NCBI GenBank assembly: GCA_013399895.1
Contig: VXBA01005387.1
Location: forward strand, 124,252 to 188,251
Length of the DNA: 64,000 nt
Direction of reading: 5' to 3'
Source of the DNA: Serilophus lunatus
Taxonomy: Eukaryota; Chordata; Aves; Passeriformes; Eurylaimidae
In this document: one piece after another, positions 1 through 13,200 of the stretch
How the letters are laid out: every line of letters starts with the position of its first letter
Position numbering within the stretch: the stretch's first letter is position 1
Program-made: the position numbers and the translations under genes
Notes under the pieces: generated by a model
The model's database searches: none
Seen by the model: only the letters and a program-made list of their open reading frames with translations
Told to the model about the DNA's origin: nothing

Positions 1-1217
1 AATAGCATCACATGTGCTCTCCCTGCTGCCTAAAATGTGTGAGCAGAAAAGGGTTTTTTAGAATATATGTGTCGATAGACAGTGCAGGAACCTGATTTTA
101 CATTCACTTTAAACCCAGGTCCACCCAAGAATCAGGTCTTTGTACTGCCACAGATTGCTAATAAATCCTTGGTCGTGTCAGCCAGTGTCTTCAGGAGGCT
201 TTGTGATAACACAATGTCCTGTTTCCTTAAGCTCCTTAAAGGGTTTTTTTCCTTATCACCTGGTAATGTGCTTCAATCTAAAGAGTCCATATGCCTGTTG
301 GAGTCTCAGAGCTGCTTTCTCAGCCAGGATTCAGGCACCCATTGCAGACATGGAGCTGGATACTGAAATGTTTTGAGGTCCCTTTGGCTCCTGTTCCCCT
401 GTTGAAACCACTCTGACAGAATTATTATGCTGCAATTTTAAAAACAAATTGAAAATTCCATCTTTACCACCTTCCAAATGAACCTTAGAATCTCTCCCCT
501 GTCTGTCAGTTCTCTCCCTGTCAAAATGTGCTGGTGAGGAGCAGGAGTTCAGGCAGTGGCTGGAAGGATTTATCTCCCTGTCTCCTGGGAGGGACCAGAC
601 ACCTGCCTGTGAATTCTGTCATGTGGGGCTGGGAACAACCCATTTAGCAGCCTGAGGAGCAGCCTGGGCTGTCTTGCCATTGCCTTTCCACTTGCTCTGT
701 AATATCCCTTCCCTGGGGTTTGCCAGGGCTCAGCCCAGCACTGATGAGCACACCCTGTTGAAATTGAGTCCTCAAAGCCTTTGCTTTCTTCTTTCTCCTC
801 AAAAGGACTTCATTAAGCTGGAAGTTACTGTTGGAAAGCTCAGTTCATTACAGTATTCATCTCCCTGACTGTTGAATTACAGAATTAGGAAAGCATTTAA
901 TAGTTTTCTGCCTTTCTCTGACGTGGAATGGGCTCCTCTTTCATATCCATTTATACATCTCTGGGAGAGTCTGCTTCCTGTTATGAATAGAATGAGCATC
1001 TGATGGTCCAGCTGGAGATGACCAAGGTACATTTTCACTGATTACACTGATATAACACAAGACCCTGGATTAAAAGCAATCATCTGGTTTATCAGATCTA
1101 GTCCCCTGCATGCCCAAGGCCGGGTTGGAGGTGATTCCACAAGCATTTAGAAAATGCTTTTCCCTGTGCCTTAGTCTTGGAGACATTTCCCTACAATAGG
1201 CCAAAAGCTGAAGTAAC
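1..1217. other. Intergenic, no gene seen
   Basis: Only short open frames without family resemblance. A 20-bp word, tgcccaaggccgggttggag, at 1111-1130 repeats inside the CR1 copy at 1278-1297 and may be a second CR1 scrap. Confidence 0.7.
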
Positions 1218-1392
1218 CTGTGAGGGTGGTGAGGCACCACTGGAATAGAGAATTCGTGGCTGCCTCATCCCTGGAAGTGCCCAAGGCCGGGTTGGAGCTA
1301 CCTGGGATAGTGGGAGGTGTCCCTGCCCATGGCAGGAGGTGCAATGGGATGATCTATAAGGTCCCTTCAGACCCAAACCAGTCTATAATTCC
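1218..1392 (+). mobile_element. CR1 LINE 3'-end fragment
   Basis: The plus strand reads in CR1 sense, from gagggtggtgaggcacc through aaggtcccttcagacccaaacc, and ends near an attcc-type tail. The family is the avian CR1 non-LTR retrotransposon, whose copies are mostly truncated at the 5' end. It is decayed with several mismatches, so not recent. Confidence 0.85.
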
Positions 1393-4300
1393 AATCTGAG
1401 GAAAGAAAATAAAACAGACCAAGACCATATGAAAACAATCCTAAGCCACAGAAATAGCCAATAAATATTCTTATGAATCTTGCATTTATTACCAGTCATT
1501 TGTAAAGATGCAGCTTGGGATGGGCTGGAAAACCAGTGTGTTGTGGCACTTGGGTGTCTGCAGGGATGCAGGAGGGGCTCCTGGAGCCCTGGCTGCCTTG
1601 ACTTTTCTTGCTGTTTCTTCTGTGCTGTTTTCCTGAATTCAGTGGGAAAGAAGGAGTTGGTCCCATCTCTGGTGTAATGCTGGGAAGACCAGGGAGCCAC
1701 GTGTGCTGGGATCTGTCAGAGTGGCACTGCCTGCAGGGCTTGGCTCCAGCAGGGCAGGCACAGAGGGAGGGGTGGCCCGTGTGTGGAGGTGAACAGCAGG
1801 ATTAAAATATTGAGAAAGCAAGTGTCATCCAAGTGAAATATTGTGCCCCTGCCAGCACAAATCCCTGCACAGCTCCTGGTGTTCTCTGACAGGTCCCTCC
1901 AGAGAGCACAGTGCCCAGCTCTGCAGGGGGAAGTCACTCACCAGGGTGGCAAATGGAGTTTGTCAGCCTCATTTGCTGCTCCCTCCTCCTGGTTGGGCCC
2001 TGCTGAGGTTCACTTGGCATCTGCAGAGTGATTCCTGGAGAGGGGAGAGGTCTCCATCCATTTTCCTTGCTTGGTGTGCAGGTCTGACTCCCAGGGAAGG
2101 CTCACCTGCAGAGAAAAGATGTACCTAGAGGCACCATGTGCCAGGTTAAAGCTCTTCTTTCACCAAAAAGCACTGGTGGAGAAGCTTTCTGAATCATGAA
2201 GGATGCTCTCAGCACCCAGACCCTCTTCTCCTCTGCTCAGTCTTTAAAGTTATTTATGAAATCAGCACTTCCTCAGTTATTCAGATGTCCTTTCTCTTTG
2301 TCACAAGCAGTTAAAGCGTTAAAGCAGGCTTGAAATCTGGAGTAGTCCCCAAAGCACACTTCTAGCTTTGATGAGGCAGGAATTTAAAGGAAAAAAAATG
2401 GAGAGAAGAGGGGGGAAAATCTGAATACAGAGATTTTGGGCCCATTTAAACTTCAGTGCCACTAGAGTTGATGATGTTGTTATAATGGGATTGCTGCTGT
2501 AAATTAGATAATTCTCTCACTTGGGTAGTGGCTTTGTTTAGGAGCTTCAGGTATAGTTCAATCCCTCTGGTGTTGAGAGAAATAAGGACTAAGTATAAGG
2601 ATGGTCTTTTCCTCAGACAGTTTAAATTAAATGTGCCAGGAGACAGTGAGTGAACACAGACAGAAATGAGGCAAAGAACAAGGGTAGTTTATCATGATGG
2701 GGCACAGACACAGCCCCAGGTAAAGCTGTTGCTTCACTGGTTTCTTTGCAAGAGTGTTTTCAGGAGAGCTGTGAAGGGGAATAAGGATTTGGCTTTGTGC
2801 ACGTTTGCAGGTTCTTCTCTGGACTATAAGAAAACTCCAAAATGCAACACAAATGACAAAATAAGCATCTTAGGGCCTGGCAGCCCCGTGTCTTTGGAAG
2901 ACACATCAATAACTCAGCAGCCAAAAGGTAAAGCAGGAGAGGAAATGAGTAAACCAAAGCAGCTGCTCATGTCAGCTTGGCTGGGGGACCAACTTCACAC
3001 CAACACTTCTGTTTTCATCAGTAATTAAAGCTGCCATGAAAACTGGGTTTCTGGAGGCTGGGTGGATGCTGCAGTGAGCATCACAAACTCTTTGCAACCA
3101 GCAGAGTCAGTGTTTATCCATCTCTGCCGGTGTTTCACCAGCACAAAATAAATGAGAAGCAACATCCTTGTTCCCAAACCCCAGGGCTGGGATTTGGCTG
3201 GACTTGGGGGATGGAGCCCAGGCAGGGCAGGTGCTGGGCTGGAGGTGATTGATGCCAGCACAGACCTCACCCGGCACGAGCTGGAGGCAAACCAAGCCCA
3301 GAGTTTATTGAAGTGCTGCCAAGGTCCCATCTCCGTGGCAAAGGCATTATTGAGCTGGTAGTAAAGGAGCAGAACTGCATCTTCTTAGCAGATATTAGTT
3401 TTCAGTAGCTGGTCAGGGGGAGATCTGCATTTCAGGGCTTAGTCTTGTGCTGAACTCTTCTGCTGATCTTTCCCTCCTTCTTGGAGCAGTTTTCTCTCCC
3501 TCTTTCCTTTCCTTCTACCAGTCCCTTCTTAGGCAGCAGTGGAAGTCACTGCAAAGAGACAGGTTTGAATGCCTGAAGCTCTGGGAAGCCTCTGAACTTC
3601 CTGCTGGTGTCAGGAGAGGGGAGGTGTGAGCTGACAGGGTCTGGCAGGGTGAGGGACACCCGTTGTGACAGGCACTGCCTCCAGCCCTCTTTGGAAAGCA
3701 GAGGGGATGAGTGGCAGGTTTGAAGTGACCCAACTCCTCTTAGGAGTGATGGGGAACAGGGATGGCCCCTGGGGTGTGGAGGGAGGCAGGAACCAGCAGC
3801 AAAGCCTCTGGCTGGAGGCTTTCCCTGAGCAGCAACTCAGGTGTCCCTGCACTCACTGGCCCTCCCATCCTTTCCAGGGAGTTTCAGGCACTAGTCAGAA
3901 AACAGCCTTTTTTTTACCAGAAAAAAAAGAAAATGCTCCCTCCCAGGAAATTTTCCCTTCTGGTCCTGTCTTCCCAGAAGAAAAAAAATCCCTTCTAGCC
4001 TTCAACACCTACTGCAAGTGCTAAATGAAGAGCAGGGGATGCAGGTGCCTCTCTTGGCAGTAATGGACAGCTGAGATGATTTGTGAAGGATCCAGGACCT
4101 CTCTGGATTAAGCTCAAGATTATGGGGCTTAAAAAAATGACAAAATTTTGCTCATACAGAAATCGCAGCCTATTATGAGTGGGAAGTGAGTTTTCCTAAG
4201 TGTGGCCCCTTCAGGCCTGTGAATCTCCTGTTCTCATAGCCACTCTAATAATTCTCATCTATAGATCTTAAAATGTCTAGTTTTTTGCTTAGTCAAAGCT

Positions 4301-5471
4301 TATTTTGCAAAGGCACAGAGAGAGGACTTGGCTGTGAGTTACTTTCAGCAAGACACCACCAGACTGGAGGGGCTCCAGGTAACTTAACTGGAGATACACT
4401 TGGCTGGATGAGCTCAAACAGGGGCCAGAAACTGGGGAAACACATTGCATCACACAAAATCGAGACAGAAACCATGGAGAACGTGTTCCTTTGGACCTCA
4501 TGCAGAGTTTTGGGAGGGAGAGAACACAAACAGTTGAAGGAAGGGGGGAGACAACCCCATAGGAAGGGCAGGAAGGGCTCAGCTGATGTCACTGCAAAAA
4601 AATCCCAAATCTGTGGGAACCAAACAGGAATCCAAGTGGTGCAGTCCTTACTGCTGCAGAAGGAATGTGTTACTGCTCACCCTGCTCCTTCACTAGAGTC
4701 TAATTGTAGCTGCAAACATTTCTAGGGGCTTTTCCCCTCTGCCTTCCCCAGCTCCCAGCTGCAATCCTGGTTTAACAGGCTGTGTCTCAGTACAGAGCCA
4801 TCCCTTCCTCCCTGAAAATGGCTAATTGCTTGTGAATAATGCTGTATTAACTCTCCTGGCTGCCTCAAAAGGCCCTTGTGTGCCTCTCCCACATCCCACC
4901 TCCATGGAAGGTTTTGCTGTTGTATTTATAAGCAGCAAACAGACAAGATATTTGCATATAAATAACCTGCCAGCAGAAAGGCAGCAAGAGGCACCAGGTA
5001 GCTGCTACTTTTATTACTCCAAAAAGAAGCAGGTCACTGCTGTGGGTGGCTCTGCTGCATTCCACATTCCAGCAGCCACCCCGACCCCCTAAACATGAGC
5101 ATTTGTGTGTAGACCCAAAGTTTGGAGGCAGAGGATGGCGACTGTGGGTTGGGGGGGTTGGTTGGTACCTTGGAATGGGAGGTTTTGATCCAGGAGAGGG
5201 AAGGATGTGAGACAAGAAGAGCCTTGCCCACGATGTGGACACTGAGCAGGGTGACCCTGGCAGGCCAGGGGGAGCAGGGGGGATTCAGGAGGATATGGGG
5301 AAGAGGAGACAGTGGGAAATCAGTATGTTCCCAGAGAGGGAAGAATAGATAATGGGGAGAAGCAAGAAGCATCAGCATTACCAGCTCCAAGGGGGTATTG
5401 ATGCTGCAACAGGCTGGTGAGGAATCAAAGGGGAGATAAAACATTAGGGCAAGACATGAAGGCTTTACTTC

Positions 5472-5475
<4 letters not shown>

Positions 5476-5502
<27 letters not shown>
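5476..5502. repeat. (CA)n microsatellite
   Basis: An uninterrupted CA run of about 13 units followed by cccttcc. Confidence 0.97.
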
Positions 5503-7100
5503 CCCTTCCTTGTAAGTAAGGATAAAGTAACAGAAACAATTAATACAATGTCAGTGAGGGGCTGCACTGCACGTCCCAGCAAGAAGAAATAAATCCCAGG
5601 CTAATCTGGGAGAGGTTCAAACACATTCCTGGCCAGATTTAACGCAGAGATCTGTGACAAAAGCCAAGGCAGTGAAGGAGAATGTGATGAACTGGTGAAG
5701 GAAGGAGGGAAATGCCTGAAAATAGAGAGGGCTGGAGCACAGCAAAGCAGGGAGTGGAGCACCAGGGCTCATCCAAAGCAAAACTCTGGATGAGTTGGGC
5801 AAGTTTGACCTCAGGAGGGGAGGAACCACACATAGAAAGTGTCCCATTCTCTCTGCTGGTGTAAATGTAGCCCGGTGAGCTTTCTGGGTGATGAGCACAC
5901 ACAGAGCTCTGTGCCAGAGCCACCTCCCCTGGCAGGGAAGAACCTTGGCCCTTACGTTTTTGATGCTATTTAAGGGGCAAGCCAAATTCTCCTGTTCTGA
6001 CCAGCTCCCCCTCTCTGGACAGTTGGAGCCCAGCCCTTCTTGAATGGCATTGAATTCCTTGCTGTGCTATAAGCCTTCGTCCTCTGAGAACAGTGGGGAG
6101 GTGAGAGGATTTATCAGTCACTCAAGAGACACTGTTGTGTCCTGGAAGAGCATCCAGAGCTTTCTCAGCTGAAGCCCTGGTACAACTGTCAGAGATTTAA
6201 AGTGGTCTCCAGGCCAGGAAACAGGAGAGAAAGTAAAGAGGATATACAATCTAGAGAAAGCTGGTGTGTTGCCTAACCTTCAAGGTTTGTTCTTAAACAT
6301 TTCTTGCTGTTATCCAGATGGGCCTTGTTCCAAGTGGATGTTTGTGTAACTCCTGAGGGGCATTAGCAGCTCTAGATCAGCATTTTAATCTTTGTTCAAT
6401 TTCTATTTTCTTGTATGGCCTCTGGGGACCATCTCAGAGCTTTTAGAAGGACCAGTAATGGAAGATTTGAGAAAATGAAGACACAGGCTGGTGGTGCAGA
6501 TGAGGAGATGTGCTGACCTCCAAAAAAGAAAGGAACTTTAGCAGAAGTTTTCTCAGCGCTGCAGCTGTGGGCAGGGCAGCTGAGAGCTGCTATCAGAGCC
6601 ATGATCACACTGTAAGAACCTGCCTAGCAACCCAAAATGCAGACACAGCTCTATCTGAGACAAACCCCCCCCTGCCAGCTCTGCATTCTGCAGTGCTCAA
6701 GAAAGAAAACTCCACACCTTCAAAGCAAACCCCAGGTTTTCCCAAATTGGCAGGAAATGACTCATTCCACAAATATAGTCTCAGAATATGAGTACAAGAT
6801 TCAAGTTCTCATCCAGGTATGGCTGTGGGAGCACTAGAAAAATCACTTAATTAGAGTTCTGTGGGGAAGTGGTTTCAGTATCTCAGGTGCTCTACTTGTT
6901 GTGTGTTTGTTTCCAGACTTTTCAAGTGCAAGGAAATGCTGGTGCTTCCCAGCTGGAAGTGGAGCCTCTGCTCTGTGCTCATCATAGAGTCCATGTGGAA
7001 GGGATGTCCTGGGACAGCAACACTCAGGTTCTGCTCTGCCCACACCATCCAGCCAAGGAGCAACAGCCTTGACTTGATCATCTCCTGTCAGAGTGGTGCA

Positions 7101-7170
7101 GGTAATTAGAGAGGTGATGCATAGGTAATTAGGTGATGTAAAAGTAATTAAGCAATATACAGGTAATTAG
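7101..7170. repeat. Cluster of four TAATTA words at near-regular spacing
   Basis: GGTAATTAG-like words fall at 7101, 7124, 7143 and 7162. Their TAATTA cores start at 7103, 7126, 7145 and 7164, so spacings are 23, 19 and 19 bp. It could be a decayed 19-20-bp tandem repeat or a homeodomain site cluster. Confidence 0.6.
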
Positions 7171-9884
7171 ACATCCTACCATTGACTGACAGGCAGCTTG
7201 GGCATCAGTTACTGGGGTTCAACAGGGAAATCATAACTTCAGGGACGTTCTTCCAGCTGCCTGAAGAGCAGATTTTTAATCTGTGGTCCCTCTCTAATAT
7301 CTCCCCTTAACTAGACTGGCTTTCTTTGACAATACCCAAGAATTCTACTCTATTTCTATTTTACATAGTACATGGCAAAGTGGATAGAAAATGACAGGAG
7401 AACAAAACAAATCCCAAAATAAGCTCCCGTCCTTGTTTATGTTCTGCTGCTGGATCCCTTTGGCTGTGCTGCTTTGCAGTGGTTGACATTCTCTCATGGG
7501 CATAATCATATTGATTACATTAATATTATCCTGTAGGATTAGTTCTGATTCTTGGGAAAACAAAAGCAAAGAAAAGCTCTGCTGGCCCAGGGGTAGCTGA
7601 AGAGAAGTTCTCATAAATAAACCCCCCAGGTCTGTGTAGGTTTGGTTTGTTCTCTGGGGAGGGGAGGGGAGCAAGAGCCTGATGGAAATACAGACACTGC
7701 AAACATTGAGGTCTGTGCAAGTCAACTTGATTCCCACCCATTTCTCCACCTTTACTCCCCTTTCTGTGTCCCTGCTGTGCATAAATGTCAGTATATCCCT
7801 AGTCCCAACCCTGGTGCTTCTATTCCACCAGGGAACTCTCTCATTGCCTCCTTAGGAAAGAAGGCAGAGCAGACTTTGCTGAGGCAGGATTTAGGGGGTT
7901 GAAAGTGCATCTTTTTGCTCTTCCTCAACTCAGATGTGCTGGTTTCATCCAGGATCCTTGGTTTGAATTGGCTTGGTATATCCATCTCTTAGATATGGGG
8001 AGATTTGTATTATTAATACCCTTTGCCCTGTACATGGAGCTGAATGACCCTCAAGGCAGCTTGCACTGTTTTCCCAACACAGAAAAACTCACAAGACCCA
8101 AGGTATTAAGCACAGCTCAGTCTCCTCTTCCCTATTTAGTGTCTCCCTTTCTGGAGAAGTGTCAGACACTGAGCTCACATTTCCAAACACTGGGTTACAT
8201 GTAGAGGAGTTGTTCAAACTGCCACGTGTAGATGCATTAAAAAAGCTTGATCTGTTTGCCTGGTGGGAGTAAATGTTTCTCTTTGGAGTTTCCAAGCAAA
8301 ACTTAGGCCACTTTTCTCCTCTGTCTTTGCACTGAACTGAAAGAGATGATTTCATCAGATTGCCTTGATTTTTTTTTTGTGTTTCTTAAATCTTTACCTC
8401 CATGAATCATGTGTTTATCTTTAAAATCAAGAAGAAAAACTCTCTATCTCCCCCCTTGCACTTCCATTAAAAATTCTAAAAGCTGTGTAGCCTTAGAGAA
8501 TGGCCTTTCTAAAGACATGAAAAAGAATTGCTGATTTATTTATTATTTATAGAGCTCATTATATTTTAACTCCAGGGGGTGGCAAATATAGGATAGACTC
8601 CTTCAAACAACTTGTGGGCCCTCCAGTGGTGCTCACCATGTTTCTCTGCTAAGTGAGGTGGCAAAAATCAGCAAAGTGAGGCAAGGACAGGCAGGTGGGC
8701 AGGTTTTGTGAGTCTTGATGGACTGAGATGAGAGGAATGGGGTCAGTTTGTCCAGGACAGCTGGGAATTCAGTTTTCAGAGAGATGGGAGCACTGGGAGC
8801 TGGCACAGGATCATCCCCAGCAGTGCTGGAAGAAGAATTGTAGGGAGCAAACATTTTCTTCCAGGCCTGCAAGGAGAGTGTTCTGAAACATTGGGACTTT
8901 CCAGCTTCTCCCCCCCCATCTCTGCACCATTAAATTCTTTTGAGAAGCAACGTGTAAATGGGTCTCAGGTGGCAAATGAGCCCTGGAGGAGTTGACAGCG
9001 TGTAAGAGGCTGATAAATGGCCTCAAAATTCGGAAATGCACAGGGATTTCTGTTGCTTTTCTCATCCCCTTGGCCTCTGTCACTGATTTTGTTGTCAAAA
9101 CTCCCTGAAGGTCACAGAGGGAGAAGGGGTGGACAAAAGGGAATGGGGAGAGAGAAAGCCAGGTGTGAGAGAGGGACTCACATACCTGTGAGTGTGATGT
9201 GCTCAGAGCAGCAGGAGGCAGAGGTGTGCTCCTCAGAGCACTTCTGTATAAGCACGACTTACCTCCTCTCTCCTGCCTCCCTGAACCTTTGCACTTCCCT
9301 TGTCCCATCTCCTGCCCCAACTCTAATGCTCCCCATGGGACACTACTGGTGTTTCCAACGCTGACAATGAAACCATGCACCTCAAACGGGGGATAAAGGT
9401 GCTCAGTGTTGGCCTGCTCCGACTTTGGCTCCCAGGAAAACAGTTTCAAAGCAAGTGGAGGGCAAAGATGTTCTAAAACTGCTGTCCCAGCTCTGTCACC
9501 GTGTGTCACACCTGGGGAGGGACATGACACACTCCAGTTTGTTTTCACTTCTCTCTTCTTTTCTTCTGCTGCCCTGCTGAGCCTGCAAGGACAGAGGAAC
9601 TTCTAGTTATGGATTTAAGTCAAGACTCAAATCTCCTTTGAAAGAATTCGCTATTTCTTTTTTTTGTTGTTGTTCAGTGTGTTTTTATTAACAAGTCTAT
9701 TCAATCAGAGCTGCAGCTCATTGCCTCGTGTGCCTGGAAAGATCCTTCCTCAGTGTGATTTGTCAGCTGGATTCCTTCCCTGCTCCTGCTTTTCCTCAGC
9801 ACTTTCTGAGTGCCCCGTTTGTCATCACAAGCAGACAATTCCTATTGCAGGGGTACAGTGATGCTCCAGCCATCATTTTATCCC

Positions 9885-9920
9885 AGACACACACACAGAT
9901 ATATATATATGGGTACACAC
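9885..9920. repeat. Compound (AC)n/(AT)n microsatellite
   Basis: An AC run passes directly into an AT run and then gggtacacac. Confidence 0.9.
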
Positions 9921-10228
9921 ATCTCTCATTTTTCTTCTACTTTTTTTTGTGGCTTTGTTCTGGTCTCAACTTTTAATTGAGTTTGCTGTGACTCCCTGAC
10001 AACATGAAATTACAGTCCCATCATCCACTTCCCAAAAATTTGTCCCCACTTCTGCAGCTGGAGCAACACTGGCAGCAGGAGGAGGCACTGGTGGTTTTTA
10101 TCACCAAGTCAGCGAGGACTGAAGGAATTTGAGCTTTCATCTTGTGGTTCTCATAGTCCAGAAACATCCCATTTCTGCCCCTTGACATATAGAGGAGAAG
10201 GAGACCACCCTGGCATTGTGAGGCACCC

Positions 10229-10294
10229 ATATTTAATTAAATAAATTCTTAATTTTAATTTAATTAAATAATTATTTAAATATAATTAATAACT
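10229..10294. repeat. AT-rich low-complexity block
   Basis: Almost only A and T, with many overlapping TTAATTAA-like words, in a neighbourhood of average composition. It may be easily melted DNA or a decayed poly(A)/TTAA repeat. Confidence 0.8.
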
Positions 10295-13200
10295 TTACAG
10301 AAGACAATGGGAGCTGATGTGAAAAATGGAGCTGTTGGGAGTGATGGATTGGAACTGAGCTGGTGTTTGGAGCTACAAACTGAGGGGGAAAAGCCCAAAC
10401 AAGCTCTCTGCTGCTGTTCTTTACTGTTATGAACCACAAAGAGATGCCCAAACCCTTGTTCTCCTGTTCCTAAATCCCCTCATCCCTATGGTCCTGTTTA
10501 GGCAGCAGCAAGACATGGCCCTGCTGTGATGCTGCTGGTGGTGATATCAGTACAGACCTGCACATACCCACAGGAGGTGGTGCCCTGCTGACTTGATTTC
10601 CAACACCCAGCCCTTGAACCTTCCCCTCTCTCCTGGCTTTAGTGGGTTTCTGATGACTACAAACAGGGGGCCTTTAAAATCTGGCAGTTTTTTGCTGATT
10701 GCGATTTCATATCAAAACTTTGATTAAACTTTTCCCAAATCCTCCTCGTTAGCATAATTTGGGTGGATTTATTCTGTGTCTCAGCACTATATCTGATTAT
10801 TTATGGGAGCTAACGGCCGATTACAATTAACTTTGATGAATGTAAAGCTTTCTGGAAGAAGGAGGAAAATACCCCCTCCCTTTGCTGTAATTTATGATGC
10901 AGGTTAGTTTGTGGGTGCAAATAAATGCAACTGGGTCATAAAACATCCTGACTCGAGGCAATGGGAGAATCAGGTGTAATCAGAGCAACTTCAACAGAAC
11001 TCAGAGAATTGCACAGACCTGATGCAATCTGATCTAGTCCTTTATCTTTAATCTGTTCTTTGCTGCTGATTAGAGCTTCACTAGATGTTGGAGGGGTGTG
11101 GGGGTGCTAATTTATGTAGATTTATGCACCCTGACAATATTTATGTGTGTGTTAATGTGGGCACACCGAGGGGTTGGGGAAAGAATTGTACCATTGTCAG
11201 AGATGTCCACAGTGAGGGGAGTCTCTGGAGAACCTTTGCCTTGGGAAGCAGCTCAAGCTAAATGAGAAACCATCTCAACCTCAGAAACGAGGAACACTGA
11301 GCCTGAACACAGCCTTGAGTTGTAATAGCACCCTCAGAGGTTTGCTCTTCAAATCCTGTGGCCAGGGGAGAGCCAGCTTCTCCTCAGAGCTCAGCAAAGC
11401 ACACCCCCAAATCCCAAGTGCCACTCCAGCTGCTCCCAAGGGTCATGGGGATGCTCATCCAAGCAGGAACAGCCTGCACAGGCTTTCAGCTGCTTCACTG
11501 AGCCCTGCCCCACCTACACCTCCCTTCTGAGCAGAGGCTTTATTTACCTGCTCTTTTCTTGTTTCTGCTGCTGACCTGAGGATAAAGATCTTTCATGGAA
11601 CATTTTATCAGCTGTTATAAATGTTCTTTCTTTATTAATTCTATTTGGGATCAATTATTAATGCTGCTGCCTTCCTTACAATTCCCCTCAGTGGGAGAGG
11701 AGCGTGGAGGTGGGTTAGTGTTTCATGGCTTTGTGTTCCTTGAAGACACAATAGTCCCAAAGTATATAAGGGTTCTTATATAATGAAACTTCTTTCCTTG
11801 TTTAGGGCCAGCAAGACCACAATTTATGCAGACAAGGTATATAATTGGGCATATAATTCCCAGCACAGAGGAAATGCAGCAAATGCATTAAGCAGGAATC
11901 ATCCCATCCCTCCCTGGGCAGGGACAGCATAATATGGAGAGACTTGTGGGACAGAAAGTGAGTCTTAAACTGGCAGGACAAGCAGCAACAGAGAGGATTT
12001 CTCTGCCAACCACCATCTCCCCATTGCTGAGTGTTTTCTGGCCAAGCCTCCACAGTTTTTTTTGCAGAGATCACCAAATTACAGGGTTGGTTCTGTCAGC
12101 CCCTGTGACACCCTGCTGGTGACAAGGCCAGGCAGGTTTGCTGCTAACCTGGAGGGGGAGAGGCTTTGTGGTCTCCTACCTGCCCCTTGAGCCAATGCAG
12201 CATCTCTTCCTTAAAAATCAAAGTGCTTTGGATCCTGCACTTTAGAAAACAAATAGGTCAAGACTGAGGAGCCAGAATTTCTTTGGCTTCTAGTTCATGT
12301 CTTTAGCAATTGGCTCCCCTTGGGTCGGTCCATGGCACATCAGGGTTCTTTCTTGGCTGCTTTCCTGACTCGTGCATTTACCAATAGGAGATAAATCCTA
12401 AGCTTAAGTTTATTTGTGTAGCAGCAAAATGCCAGGATGGGATCTTTGTGCCGGCAGCAAAGCCCTGTCTGAGCCCCACCAGTGGCTGTTGGCCCTGCTG
12501 TGGTTAAAAAGAGACTTTCAGAAAGGTGGCAGGTTATCTGATCAGGGCTCAGTAAATTCCACACTTGTCAACAGCCCTTTTCATGCAAGAATGGCAGACA
12601 GATTTTGCACACACTGCTGGAGCAAGTGTGCTCTTATCCCTCAGATGGAGGTGTTATCCTCCTCTGACACAGCAGGGAAACAGAGGCAAGGAGAGAGAAT
12701 AAAATTTCCCAATTCCCATCTTTCCAGATAGTTTCATTTTTGTGCTGTCCTCTCACAGCTTCTTCCCTGGCTCCTTCCCTCCCCTTCTCCCTTGGTCTTA
12801 GTCATAGACAAATAATCTCATGTGACAAAATATGGTTTTACTGTTTTAATCTGAGAAAATGCAACAGCAAGAAGCCTGACCCTAATACTGGGACAGATAT
12901 TCAGCTGCCTGGAAAGTAGATCTGGTTGCTTGACTTTATGGAGAGGAGACCTCAGGTTTATTTTAAGGGCTTCTCCAGGAAATTTTCTCTTTCTTACTTG
13001 TTTTCTGTTGGCAGAGAGCACCTCAGCTCTTTGTGGTCCTTGCAGTCCAGCCTGCTGGGCTGGGGATGTGCTGAGTGATGCCAACATCCCTTCCAACACA
13101 CCTGGAGCCATAAAGATTGGCCACCACCCAGCTCCCAAACCCAGCAGAGGAGCTGTTGTGCCTTCCATCAGTTCCTGAACGGATGTCTCTGGGGCTGCAT

